Shown: in pieces, positions 36,848-45,028 of the stretch | How positions within the stretch are numbered: the first letter of the stretch is position 1 | Layout: every line of letters begins with the position of its first letter | NCBI RefSeq assembly: GCF_900163695.1 | Contig: NZ_FUIC01000020.1 | Span: forward strand, 1 to 64,000 | Length of the DNA stretch: 64,000 nt | DNA from: Gulosibacter sp. 10 | Lineage (GTDB): Bacteria; Actinomycetota; Actinomycetes; Actinomycetales; Microbacteriaceae | Direction of reading: 5' to 3' | Program-made: the position numbers and the translations under genes | The notes under the pieces: model-generated | What the model saw: the letters and a program-made list of their open reading frames with translations, nothing else | Told to the model about the DNA's origin: nothing | Database searches by the model: none

Positions 36848-37408
36848 TCAATTCTCGGGCCCGAGTACCTCGCCGCAGCCGCAGGCCTCCTGAATGACGT
36901 AGGCCATCTCGTCGTTCGCGCCGGTCGGCGAGATGATCATCTCGCCGGGGACGTGGAAGACTGCGGTGCCCATGAGGAAGTCGGTCATCGCGTCGAAGTT
37001 GTCGGCGTAGTTGTCCGCGCCGGTCACGTAGCTGAACCGCGGGATGTCGTTGCAGAGGTAGCGGATGAAGTCCCCGTCGTTGGTCGTGTAGACGTCCATG
37101 TCCTCGGTCTCGCCGGTCTCGCAGGACTCCCGGTCGCCTTCCGAGGTCGTCTCGACCCACGCGTCCTTGGCCTGCTCGTAGGTCGGCAGATCTCCCGCGG
37201 GCTCCGCGCCCTCGCCGGCCTGGTCCGATTCCGCGCCGCCGGTCTCCGTGCCGTCGCTGCCGGCGGCGTCGCCCCCGGTCTCGGGTGCGGCGTCGACGTT
37301 CTCGAAGGATCCGGCGTCCTCCTCGGGCGCCTCGTCCTCGGCCCCGCAGCCGGCGAGGGCGAGGCTCATGGCGGCGAGGGCGGCGACAGCGGCTAGACGA
37401 CGGCGCAT
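36848..37408 (-). CDS. Putative lipoprotein, hypothetical
   Basis: 186 residues from ATG 37408, with GAAGGAG upstream. A signal peptide ends in lipobox LAGC (about 19-22). A low-complexity acidic spacer (Glu/Gly/Ala/Asp) covers about 50 residues. The C-terminal domain contains four Cys (ESCETG, RYLCNDIP, EACGCGEV) and ends in LGPEN. The family is not recognised. It is convergent with the DUF4287 gene. Confidence 0.7.
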   Translation of the reverse strand: MRRRLAAVAALAAMSLALAGCGAEDEAPEEDAGSFENVDAAPETGGDAAGSDGTETGGAESDQAGEGAEPAGDLPTYEQAKDAWVETTSEGDRESCETGETEDMDVYTTNDGDFIRYLCNDIPRFSYVTGADNYADNFDAMTDFLMGTAVFHVPGEMIISPTGANDEMAYVIQEACGCGEVLGPEN

Positions 37409-37595
37409 GGTCCGTGCTCCTTCTCCGAAGGGGACGCGTCGGGCCTGCGCCGACGAACCCCGTTGCTCATCCTGGACGGCCGATCGTCCGGGCCCCATCG
37501 CCCGGCATCCGGTCCGTGCCTCCGAGTGTGACCGAGGCCGCGGCCCCGGGCAAGCGGTTTGGCTCTCTCGTGCGACGGAGGATACCCGCCGCGAC

Positions 37596-40103
37596 TCATC
37601 CCGCCTCATCCGCGAGATACCGCCCCGTGATGCTTGCGGCATTCCGCGCGATGCGCGAGGGCGTGCCGGTGGCGACGATGCGCCCGCCCTCCGCGCCGCC
37701 GCCGGGGCCCATGTCGATGAGGTGATCGGCGTTCGCGATCATGTCGAGGTCGTGCTCGATGACGAGCACGGTGCCGCCCTGATCGAGCAGCCGCTGGAAG
37801 ACCCGTACGAGCACGCGCACGTCGTCGGGGTGCAGGCCGACGGTGGGCTCGTCGAAGACGAACAGCGTGCGCGTCTGCGCCTTGCCGAGCTCGGCGGCGA
37901 GCTTGAGGCGCTGCGCCTCGCCGCCGGAGAGCGCGGGCGTGGCCTCGCCGAGCGTGAGGTAGCCGAGCCCGACGTCGCGGAGCGCGTGCAGCCGCGAGCG
38001 CACCTTGCGCATGTCGTCCACGTGCGGGATAGCCTCGGCCACGGTGAGGGCGAGCAGGGCGGGCAGCGAGAGCGCGCCCTCCCCCGTCGCCGAGGGGCGG
38101 CGGTGCGCATCCGCGTCGGGGCCGTAGCGGCGGCCGCCGCACTCGGTGCAGGGGATGTCCACGTCGGGCAGGAACTGCACGTCGAGCGTGATCTCGCCCG
38201 TGCCCTCGCAGCGCGGGCAGCGCAGGGAGCCGGTGTTGTACGAGAAGTCCCCGGCTCCCAGGCCGTCGGCCCGGGCGGAGTCGAGGCGCGCGTAGGCGCG
38301 GCGGAGGTCGTCGAGCACGCCGCTGTAGGTGGCGACGGTGGAGCGGACGTTGATGCCGATCGGGGTGGCGTCCACGACGTTGACCCGTTCGATGCCTCCG
38401 GGGTCGATGTCGAGCACGTGCGCGGGCCGGGCGCGGTCGTCCTCCGCCCGGAGCGCGGGCACGAGGCTGTCGAGCACGAGCGTGCTCTTGCCCGATCCGG
38501 AGACGCCGGTGACGACGGTGAGCCGGCCGCGCGGGACGGCGACGTCGAGGGCGTGCACGGTGTGGACGGGCGCGGTGCGCAGGGCGATCGTGCCGTGCTC
38601 GAACATCGCGGCCTCGGGTGCGGCGGTGCGCACCCGCGCCTGCTCGCGGCCGGTGAGGTAGCGGCCGATGCGGGAGTCGGGGTTGCGGTCGAGCTCGGCG
38701 ACGGTGCCGGTGGCGACGACGGTGCCGCCCTCGCTGCCGGAGCCGGGGCCGATCTCGATGAGGTGCCGGGCCTCGCGGAGCACGAGCGGGTCGTGGTCGA
38801 CCATGACGACGGAGTTGCCCTCGTCGAGGAGATCGGCGATGACGCCCTGCAGCCCGCGGATGTTGGAGGGGTGGAGACCGATCGAGGGCTCGTCGAGCAC
38901 ATAGAGGACGCCGGTGGTCTCGTTCCGGACCGCGCGGGCGAGCTGCACCCGCTGCCGTTCGCCGGTGGAGAGGGAGGCGCCGGCGCGGTCGAGGGCGAGG
39001 TAGCCGAGGCCGAGGTCGAGCAGGCGCCGGGCCATGCCGAGGAGGGTGCCGACGAGGGTGTCGGCCATGGGCCGCATCTCGGCGGGCAGGCTGCCTGGGA
39101 CCTCGGCGGCCCAGGCGACGAGGTCGTCGAGGGTCTTCGCGGTCGCGTCGGCGAGTCCGAGCTCGCCGATGCGCGGGGCGGCCGCGGCGGGCGAGAGCCG
39201 GGTGCCGCGGCATTCGGGGCATTCGCGCTCGATGAGGAAGCGGCTGACGCGGGCGAGGCGCTTCTCGTCGGTGGCGCGCTTGAGCTCCTCGGTGACGGTG
39301 AGGCGGGCGTTGCGGAAGGTGAAGTCGAGTTCGTGGAGGCCCTTCTTGGAGGCGACCGCGATGTGCTTCTTCTCCTCGGGGCCGTCGAGGACGATCTCGC
39401 GCTCCCAGTCGCGGAGGTCGTGCCAGGGCACGTCGGTGCGCACGCCGAATTCGCGGGCGATCTGGGGCTGCACGTTGAAGCCGAACATCTGCCACGGGAT
39501 GACGGCGCCGTCGTCGATGGTCATGCCCGGGTCGCGGATGAGGGCGTCGTCGTCGACCTCGCGGACGGTGCCGGTGCCCTCGCAGGCAGGGCAGGCGCCG
39601 GCGGAGTTGAAGGCGAGGGCCTCGGCGCCGGGGGCCTCGAAGCTCGCGCCGCAGACGGGGCAGGTGATGGGCTCCTCGGCGGCGACGGCGAGGGTGGGCC
39701 GCTGCCGGTGCCCGTTGGGGCAGACGTGGGAGGCGAGGCGGGAGAACATGAGCCGCAGCACGTTGAGGAGCTCGGTGGAGGTGCCGAAGGTGGAGCGCAC
39801 GCCGGGGATGCCGGGGCGCTGCCGGAGCGCGAGGGCGGCGGGCACGTGGCGGACGCGATCGACGTCGGCGCGCGCGGCCTGCCCCATGCGGCGGCGGGTG
39901 TAGGTGGAGAGCGCCTCGATGTAGCGGCGCGAGCCCTCGGCGTAGAGCACGCCCATGGCGAGCGAGGACTTGCCCGAGCCGGACACCCCCGCGATGGCGA
40001 CGAGGGTGTCGAGCGGCACGTCCACATCGATGTCGCGGAGGTTGTGGACGCGGGCGCCGCGGACCTGGATCGCGCGGGGGCGTTCGTGGTCTGGTCCCGT
40101 CAT
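37596..40103 (-). CDS. UvrA-like ABC ATPase (UvrA2 class)
   Basis: 835 residues, shorter than UvrA proper (about 950). Two ABC ATPase halves: Walker A GVSGSGKSS (39-47) and GVSGSGKST in the second half, signatures LSTGERQRV and LSGGEAQRL, and Walker B VLDEPSIGLHP and FDEPTVGLHP. Zinc-finger pairs CPVCG/CPACEGTG and CPRCEGTG/CTECGG are kept. The segment that binds UvrB is reduced, as in UvrA2/DrrC proteins linked to tolerance of DNA-binding drugs. No ribosome site precedes ATG 40103, but a promoter sits so close that the message is probably leaderless. It diverges from the MazG-helicase pair. Confidence 0.88.
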   Translation of the reverse strand: MTGPDHERPRAIQVRGARVHNLRDIDVDVPLDTLVAIAGVSGSGKSSLAMGVLYAEGSRRYIEALSTYTRRRMGQAARADVDRVRHVPAALALRQRPGIPGVRSTFGTSTELLNVLRLMFSRLASHVCPNGHRQRPTLAVAAEEPITCPVCGASFEAPGAEALAFNSAGACPACEGTGTVREVDDDALIRDPGMTIDDGAVIPWQMFGFNVQPQIAREFGVRTDVPWHDLRDWEREIVLDGPEEKKHIAVASKKGLHELDFTFRNARLTVTEELKRATDEKRLARVSRFLIERECPECRGTRLSPAAAAPRIGELGLADATAKTLDDLVAWAAEVPGSLPAEMRPMADTLVGTLLGMARRLLDLGLGYLALDRAGASLSTGERQRVQLARAVRNETTGVLYVLDEPSIGLHPSNIRGLQGVIADLLDEGNSVVMVDHDPLVLREARHLIEIGPGSGSEGGTVVATGTVAELDRNPDSRIGRYLTGREQARVRTAAPEAAMFEHGTIALRTAPVHTVHALDVAVPRGRLTVVTGVSGSGKSTLVLDSLVPALRAEDDRARPAHVLDIDPGGIERVNVVDATPIGINVRSTVATYSGVLDDLRRAYARLDSARADGLGAGDFSYNTGSLRCPRCEGTGEITLDVQFLPDVDIPCTECGGRRYGPDADAHRRPSATGEGALSLPALLALTVAEAIPHVDDMRKVRSRLHALRDVGLGYLTLGEATPALSGGEAQRLKLAAELGKAQTRTLFVFDEPTVGLHPDDVRVLVRVFQRLLDQGGTVLVIEHDLDMIANADHLIDMGPGGGAEGGRIVATGTPSRIARNAASITGRYLADEAG

Positions 40104-40109
40104 GACGCC

Positions 40110-40139
40110 ATTGTTCCGCGTCCCGGGCCCGAGATTCAA
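40110..40139 (-). promoter_or_regulatory. Promoter of the UvrA-like gene (leaderless message)
   Basis: Minus-strand TTGAAT (40134-40139), 18 bases, AACAAT (40110-40115), each four of six to consensus. The ATG begins six bases further on, where transcription should start. Confidence 0.5.
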
Positions 40140-40249
40140 CGTCCGTCGTGCGTGTTGAAGACCCGTCGGGCGAGGGAGAGCGATGCGCTGCCCGGCAGCC
40201 GCAGCGATCCGACGCCTGACGGGGGCGGCCCGTCGTCCGTGGCGGTTGG

Positions 40250-40258
40250 TAGTTTTAT
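40250..40258 (+). promoter_or_regulatory. -10-like element just before the MazG-like gene
   Basis: TAGTTTTAT lies four bases before the ATG at 40263, and no ribosome site is visible. This suggests a leaderless message, though no good -35 is seen. Confidence 0.3.
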
Positions 40259-40262
40259 CGTC

Positions 40263-40580
40263 ATGGATGAGCAACCCGTTCTCGATGCGCTGCGCGAGTT
40301 CGTCGCCGAGCGCGATTGGCAGCAGTTCCACACACCCGAGAATCTGGCGAAGAGCATCAGCATCGAAGCGGCTGAGCTTCTCGAATGCTTCCAGTGGGGC
40401 GAGGCGGATCTCGCGTCCGCGAAAGACGAGCTCTCGGATGTGCTGACCTACTGCCTGCTGCTCGCCGACCGGCTGGGGCTCGATCCGGACACGATCGTCG
40501 CCGAGAAGCTCGTGAAGACGGGAGAGAAGTACCCGGTCGACAAGGCACGAGGCCGGAGCACGAAATATGACCGACTTTAA
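40263..40580 (+). CDS. MazG-like nucleotide pyrophosphohydrolase
   Basis: 105 residues, a single MazG-fold unit. The metal-binding pairs are visible: EAAELLE (35-41) and DELSDVL (55-61). The C-terminal EKYPVDKARGRSTKYD is typical of the short family (RS21-C6/MazG-like). These enzymes hydrolyse (d)NTPs to monophosphates, cleaning or depleting the pool. The gene overlaps the helicase gene by 14 bases, so the two are translated as a pair. Depletion of nucleotides by MazG proteins is used in some phage-defence systems; use here is inference. Confidence 0.85.
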   Translation: MDEQPVLDALREFVAERDWQQFHTPENLAKSISIEAAELLECFQWGEADLASAKDELSDVLTYCLLLADRLGLDPDTIVAEKLVKTGEKYPVDKARGRSTKYDRL

Positions 40581-42285
40581 GCTCGAGCGGTTCCCCTTCG
40601 CCGCCGATAAGGTCCGAGCGTGGGGCGCCACCGACTCGAGGCACCGGAACTGGCCGGTCGTGTATGTGATGAACAACGATCGCGAGGTCTACGTCGGCGA
40701 GTCCCTCAACGTCGAGAGCCGAATGCGTCAGCACCTCGACTCCGAGGAGAAGAGGCGCCTGAGCTGGGTGCGCGTGGTGCTCGACGACACGTTCAACAAG
40801 TCGGCCTGCCTCGATCTCGAGTCGTTCCTCATCCGGATGTTCTCCGGCGACGGACAGCTCCAGGTCCTCAACCACAACGCGGGCATCACCGATGCCGACT
40901 ACTACGACCGCGAAACCTATAAGAAGACGTTCGACGAGGTCTTCGAGGAGCTCCGGACGCAGGAGCACCTCTTCCAGCGCACCCTGCCGGAGATCATCAA
41001 CAGCGATCTGTTCAAGCTCTCCCCGTTCAAGGCGCTGAACCGCGACCAGGCCGCCGCCGTCGAGGACATCCTCGAGGGACTGTTCGCCGATATCGAGAAG
41101 GGCGAGCCCAGTACGGTCGTCGTGCAGGGAAATCCCGGCACGGGGAAGACCGTCGTCGCGATCTATCTGCTGAAGCTGCTCGAGGACATCAAGCGCCACG
41201 ACCCCGAAGAACCGCTGGATAGCGACTCGATCTTCAGCGATTTCTTCAGCCCTGGTCATGCCGAGCTTCTCGCGAGGCTGAAGGTCGGCATCGTCGTCCC
41301 GCAGCAGTCGTTGCGCGAGTCCATCTCCCGAGTCTTCAAGCTCACACCCGGGCTGCACAAGGACCTCGTGATGACGCCGTTCACGGTGGGAGAAAGCGAC
41401 GAGCCGTTCGACCTGCTCATCGTGGACGAAGCGCACCGGCTCAATCAGCGTGCGAATCAGGCCTCCGGCAAGCTCAACACGAAATTCGCCGATATCAATA
41501 GGAAGCTCTTCGGAGCCGACGACCCGAATCTCACGCAGCTGGACTGGATCAGGAAGCAGAGCGCGCACACGATCCTCATGCTCGATATCGGTCAGAGCGT
41601 CCGCCCCGCCGACCTCCCCGCACGGACCACGCGCGCGCTCGTCGCAGAAGCATCCGCGAATGATCGCCTCTATCCCCTGCGCTCTCAGATGCGCATCGCC
41701 GCCGAACAGGACTATGTCGGATACATCCGCGCGGTGCTCGGCGATACCCGGCCCGACGAGCGCGAACGCTTCGACGGATACGACCTCCGGTTCTTCACCG
41801 ACCTCGGCGAGATGCGAAGGGAGATCCTGCATCGCGAACAGGAGCACGGGCTCTCGCGCCTCGTAGCCGGATATGCCTGGCCATGGCGCAGTAAAGCCGA
41901 TGCGGAAGCCTTCGACATCGAGCTCGACGGAGAGCGTCTGCGCTGGAACTCGACCCAGCGGGACTGGATCAGCTCTCCCGACTCCATCGACGAAGTGGGC
42001 TCGATCCATACGGTCCAGGGCTACGACCTGAACTACGCGGGCGTCATCATCGGCCAGGACCTCCGCTACGAGCCGGAAACCGAACGGATCATCTTCGATC
42101 GCGCGGAATACCACGATAAGAAAGGCCGCGAGAACAATCCGCGGCTCGGCATCGTCTACTCGGATGAGGACCTGCTGCAATACGTCAAGAACGTCTACAC
42201 CGTCCTCCTCACCCGCGGAATTCTCGGCACCTACGTCTACGTATGCGATCCGGGGCTCCGCGAATACCTCAGGAAGTTCTTCTAG
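40567..42285 (+). CDS. GIY-YIG nuclease fused to DUF2075 (Schlafen group 3-like) helicase/ATPase
   Basis: 572 residues. The N-terminal GIY-YIG domain (about 30-105) keeps Tyr33, Tyr42 with Gly44, Arg52, Glu85 and Asn102, so the nuclease looks intact. DUF2075 ATPase motifs follow: Walker A GNPGTGKT (188-195), Walker B LLIVDEAH (283-290), and later DIGQSVRP and SIHTVQGYDLNYAGV, a motif V/VI-like region. The protein is cytosolic. Its codons are clearly less GC-rich than those of its neighbours (many AAT, GAT, ATA-containing stretches), which suggests transfer. Paired with a MazG-like enzyme it makes a good candidate defence module. Confidence 0.82.
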   Translation: MTDFKLERFPFAADKVRAWGATDSRHRNWPVVYVMNNDREVYVGESLNVESRMRQHLDSEEKRRLSWVRVVLDDTFNKSACLDLESFLIRMFSGDGQLQVLNHNAGITDADYYDRETYKKTFDEVFEELRTQEHLFQRTLPEIINSDLFKLSPFKALNRDQAAAVEDILEGLFADIEKGEPSTVVVQGNPGTGKTVVAIYLLKLLEDIKRHDPEEPLDSDSIFSDFFSPGHAELLARLKVGIVVPQQSLRESISRVFKLTPGLHKDLVMTPFTVGESDEPFDLLIVDEAHRLNQRANQASGKLNTKFADINRKLFGADDPNLTQLDWIRKQSAHTILMLDIGQSVRPADLPARTTRALVAEASANDRLYPLRSQMRIAAEQDYVGYIRAVLGDTRPDERERFDGYDLRFFTDLGEMRREILHREQEHGLSRLVAGYAWPWRSKADAEAFDIELDGERLRWNSTQRDWISSPDSIDEVGSIHTVQGYDLNYAGVIIGQDLRYEPETERIIFDRAEYHDKKGRENNPRLGIVYSDEDLLQYVKNVYTVLLTRGILGTYVYVCDPGLREYLRKFF

Positions 42286-42472
42286 GCCGGTAATCCGATC
42301 TGCCATCCGAGCACAAACCCCGTGCATTCGAGCTGGTCGGGGTCAGCCTGCCGCCCCGATGAATAGGCAGCCTTCGCCCTGCGACAGAGGGCGCCGCGCT
42401 CATGCACGAGCTGCCAGACTGGTCGAGGCCTCTCCCTGACGGGGAGCACGCGACCCGGAACAGGAGCTCATC
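42286..42472. other. Gap after the helicase gene
   Basis: 187 bases without an open frame I believe. It holds no strong hairpin or clear promoter. The ribosome site AGGAG of the next gene is at its end. Confidence 0.4.
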
Positions 42473-43600
42473 ATGCGCATCGCGGTCATCGGGGCGGGCA
42501 TCAGCGGCTTGACGGCCGCGGCGGGGCTGCAGCGGTCCGGGCACGACGTCGTGATCTTCGAACGGCGCGAGGATCCGAGCCCGGTGGGCGCCGGCCTCAC
42601 CCTGTTCGACAACGCCTTCGAAGCGCTCGATCTCATCGGGCTCGGCGACGGCGTGCGGGCCGTCTCGAGCGAGGCGCTCCGCGACCTGCGCTCCGGCTTC
42701 CGCGATCCCTCCGGCAGGTGGCTGCTCGCCGTGCCCGAGCGGTCGGTGGCCGCCATGCGCAGCGTGCACCGCGTCAACCTCCATCGCGCGCTCGCCGGCC
42801 GCCTCGAGCCCGGCACGCTGCGGACCGGCGCGGCCGCGGCGGTACCGCAGGACGGGAGCGCACGCGTCACCGTCGGGGAGCGGACGGAGGAGTTCGACCT
42901 CGTCGTCGGCGCCGACGGCATCCGCAGCCGCGCCCGGCAGACGCTCGGCCTCGATACCGGGCTCCGCTACGCCGGCTGCACGGCCTGGCGCGGCGTCACC
43001 GCAGAGCCCGTGGACCTCGACGGCGCGGCCGGAGAGACCATCGGCCGCGGCCGGATATTCGGCAGCGTCCCCCTCCCGGACGGCCGCGTGTACTGGTATG
43101 CGACGCTGAACGCTCCGGCCGATGCCGTGTTCCGGAACGAGGGCGACACCCTCCGCATCAAGTTCGGCCGCTGGCACGAATCGGTGCGTCGCTGCATCGA
43201 CGCGACTCCCGCCGACAGCGTGATGCGCCACGACATCTACGACCTCGCGAAGCCGCTGCGCTCATTCGTCCACGGCCGCGTGGTGCTCATGGGCGATGCC
43301 GCCCACGCCATGACGCCGAACCTCGGGCAGGGCGCCGGACAGGGCATCGAGGATGCGGCGACGCTGGTGCATCTGCTGCGAGATGCGGCGCCCAGCGGCA
43401 TCGACGCGGCGCTCGAACGCTACTGCGCCCTCCGGCAGCCGCGCACGAGCGCGGTCATGCGGCGCTCGCGCGCCGCGGGCGCGGCGGTGCAGGCGGCGGG
43501 CGCGCTGACCGCCGGACTTCGCACCGCCGCGCTTCGGCTCTTGCCGGGACCGGTCATGGGCCGAATGAGCCGGCGGCTCCTCGTGTGGCCTGAGCCGTAA
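42473..43600 (+). CDS. FAD-dependent monooxygenase (aromatic hydroxylase family)
   Basis: 375 residues. The Rossmann motif is GAGISGLTAAAGL (8-20), a DG-type motif is VVGADGIRSRAR, and the FAD-binding GD motif is MGDAAHAMTPNLGQGAGQG (cut at the family core). This plan belongs to PHBH-fold hydroxylases such as salicylate hydroxylase or zeaxanthin epoxidase relatives. The substrate is unknown. CAGGAG lies before the ATG. No pathway partner is adjacent. Confidence 0.87.
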   Translation: MRIAVIGAGISGLTAAAGLQRSGHDVVIFERREDPSPVGAGLTLFDNAFEALDLIGLGDGVRAVSSEALRDLRSGFRDPSGRWLLAVPERSVAAMRSVHRVNLHRALAGRLEPGTLRTGAAAAVPQDGSARVTVGERTEEFDLVVGADGIRSRARQTLGLDTGLRYAGCTAWRGVTAEPVDLDGAAGETIGRGRIFGSVPLPDGRVYWYATLNAPADAVFRNEGDTLRIKFGRWHESVRRCIDATPADSVMRHDIYDLAKPLRSFVHGRVVLMGDAAHAMTPNLGQGAGQGIEDAATLVHLLRDAAPSGIDAALERYCALRQPRTSAVMRRSRAAGAAVQAAGALTAGLRTAALRLLPGPVMGRMSRRLLVWPEP

Positions 43601-43639
43601 TCGGCACCTGACCGAATGCGAAGATATGCGGCACACGCC

Positions 43640-43863
43640 GGGGCCCGCTCGTCGCCCATAAGCGGATGGGTCGGGGGGCGTCTTCGCCGACACCGGACCG
43701 CCCTGCCATAGACAAGAGCAAACCCCTCGACTTCCGCCGTGCTGAAGTCGAGGGGCCCGCTCGTCGCCCATAAGCGGATGGGTCGGGGGGCGTCTTCGCC
43801 GACACCGGACCGCCCTGCCATAGACAAGAGCAAACCCCTCGACTTCCGCCGTGCTGAAGTCGA
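43640..43863. repeat. Perfect-looking tandem duplication, 2 x 112 bases
   Basis: 43640-43751 and 43752-43863 repeat each other base for base as far as I can read. Each copy contains the hairpin that ends the tRNA-Ala transcript and a T-rich tail (on the minus strand). Spurious overlapping frames cross the duplication. Confidence 0.85.
43723..43755 (-). terminator. Terminator, distal copy (tRNA-Ala unit)
   Basis: CCCCTCGACTTC (43723-43734) pairs with GAAGTCGAGGGG (43744-43755). On the minus strand the stem is followed by TTTGCTCTT. It is the second terminator met by transcription from the tRNA gene. Confidence 0.65.
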
Positions 43864-43867
43864 GGGG
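43835..43867 (-). terminator. Terminator, proximal copy (tRNA-Ala unit)
   Basis: The same 12-base stem and nine-base loop, 112 bases away, starting 11 bases after the tRNA 3' end. TTTGCTCTT follows on the minus strand. Confidence 0.75.
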
Positions 43868-43878
43868 CTTCCTCGTTG

Positions 43879-43951
43879 TGGACCTGAGGGGACTCGAACC
43901 CCTGACCCTCTGCATGCCATGCAGATGCGCTACCAGCTGCGCCACAGGCCC
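43879..43951 (-). tRNA. tRNA-Ala (anticodon GGC)
   Basis: 73 bases with all cloverleaf stems. Acceptor GGGCCTG pairs with CAGGTCC (one G-T pair), D arm GCGC/GCGC, anticodon stem TCTGC/GCAGA around loop ATGGCAT with anticodon GGC, and T arm AGGGG/CCCCT around TTCGAGT. The CCA end is not encoded. It reads GCC, the preferred Ala codon of a GC-rich genome. Confidence 0.95.
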
Positions 43952-43989
43952 GTATTCTGTTCTCGCCTCCCTGCGGAAGCAACTCAACG

Positions 43990-44019
43990 AATATACACAG
44001 CAATACGGCGCGCGCGCAA
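43990..44019 (-). promoter_or_regulatory. Candidate promoter of tRNA-Ala
   Basis: Minus-strand TTGCGC (44014-44019), 18 bases, TATATT (43990-43995). Transcription would begin about 30 bases before the tRNA. The AT-rich -10 stands out in this region. Confidence 0.45.
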
Positions 44020-44053
44020 ATCGGGCCGCGCCCGACTCAGCGCCGCGCCGGGC

Positions 44054-44839
44054 TCAGCGCCGCGGCCACGCGTCCACGACCATCCGCACGATCACCAGCA
44101 CCAGGAACACCGCGAAGGCGATGTTCGCGGCGAACGGCGTCAGCGCGCCCGCCAGCCACACCCCCAGCGGCGTCACCACGCCCGCCGAGGCGCCGATCGT
44201 CAGCGCCCCCACCGGGTCCACGTTCCGGTGCCGGATGTTCGACACCGTGCCCGAGAGCCCCGTCGCGATGATCATCAGCAGCGACGTGCCCTTCGCCACC
44301 AGGTCGCTCGCGCCGAACGCGAGCACCATCACCGGCACCACGATCACTCCCCCGCCGATACCGATCAGCCCCGCCGTCACGCCCGTCACGAGCCCGACCA
44401 GCACCAGCAGCGCCCCCGTGAACCAGTCCACGTGCACCACCGAGTCCCGCGAGGGCACCACCAGGAACAGCGACACGATCACGATCACGAGGAACCCGAT
44501 GAACGCCCACTGCACGGCCCGCTTCGGCAGCCGCGCGAGCAGCCACGAGCCGATCGGCGCCCCGACGATCGACCCGGCCGCCAGCAGCGCCGCCAGCAGC
44601 ACGTCCACGTTCCCATCGAGCGAGTACGTCACGACCCCGACCAGCGAGGGCACCGTGATCGCGAGCAGCGAGGTGCCCGCCGCCTTCTTCGTCTCGTAGC
44701 CGAGCAGGTACACCAGCACCGGCAGGATGATGATCCCGCCGCCGACCCCGAACAGCCCCGACGCGGTGCCCACAGCCAGCCCCAGCAGGATGAGTCCGAG
44801 CCAGTTGCGTCGGGAGTCGGTGCTGGGGGTGTGGTTCAC
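44054..44839 (-). CDS. TSUP (TauE/SafE) family membrane exporter
   Basis: 261 residues with about eight to nine helices in two related halves. The repeated motif GLFGVGGGIIILPVLVYLLG (about 28-47) and GLIGIGGGVIVVPVMVLAFG (second half) is the family signature, followed by AAGTSLLAI and AKGTSLLMI. TSUP proteins move sulfite, sulfonates or other small anions. The substrate is not known here. It diverges from the hydrolase-MHS operon across about 190 bases, which must carry both promoters. Confidence 0.88.
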   Translation of the reverse strand: MNHTPSTDSRRNWLGLILLGLAVGTASGLFGVGGGIIILPVLVYLLGYETKKAAGTSLLAITVPSLVGVVTYSLDGNVDVLLAALLAAGSIVGAPIGSWLLARLPKRAVQWAFIGFLVIVIVSLFLVVPSRDSVVHVDWFTGALLVLVGLVTGVTAGLIGIGGGVIVVPVMVLAFGASDLVAKGTSLLMIIATGLSGTVSNIRHRNVDPVGALTIGASAGVVTPLGVWLAGALTPFAANIAFAVFLVLVIVRMVVDAWPRR

Positions 44840-45028
44840 GGTGGATCCGTCCTTCGATGCCGGGCGATACAGAGCCCGACGCTACCACCCGGCGAGCCCG
44901 CCGCTGCATAAGCAAAACCGATGACCTAATTCGGGGAATTCCGTTTTACTTCTCTCATCGGGGTGAGGACAGTGGTGTTCGGACGTCGGATCGACCGGCG
45001 CCGCACCACCGCAGACGAAGGAGTCGCA

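Noticed and set aside
37596-40103. Calling this gene the primary excision-repair uvrA
   Set aside because: It is about 115 residues shorter, has a reduced UvrB-binding segment and no uvrB/uvrC nearby; the UvrA2 class fits better.
43879-43951. tRNA-Ala as an attachment site of an integrated element
   Set aside because: No integrase gene is adjacent, and no second copy of the tRNA 3' end is seen in the window.
43262-44003. Open frames on both strands across the tandem duplication
   Set aside because: They cross the tRNA gene and repeat the same peptide twice because of the 112-base duplication. No ribosome sites or families were seen.
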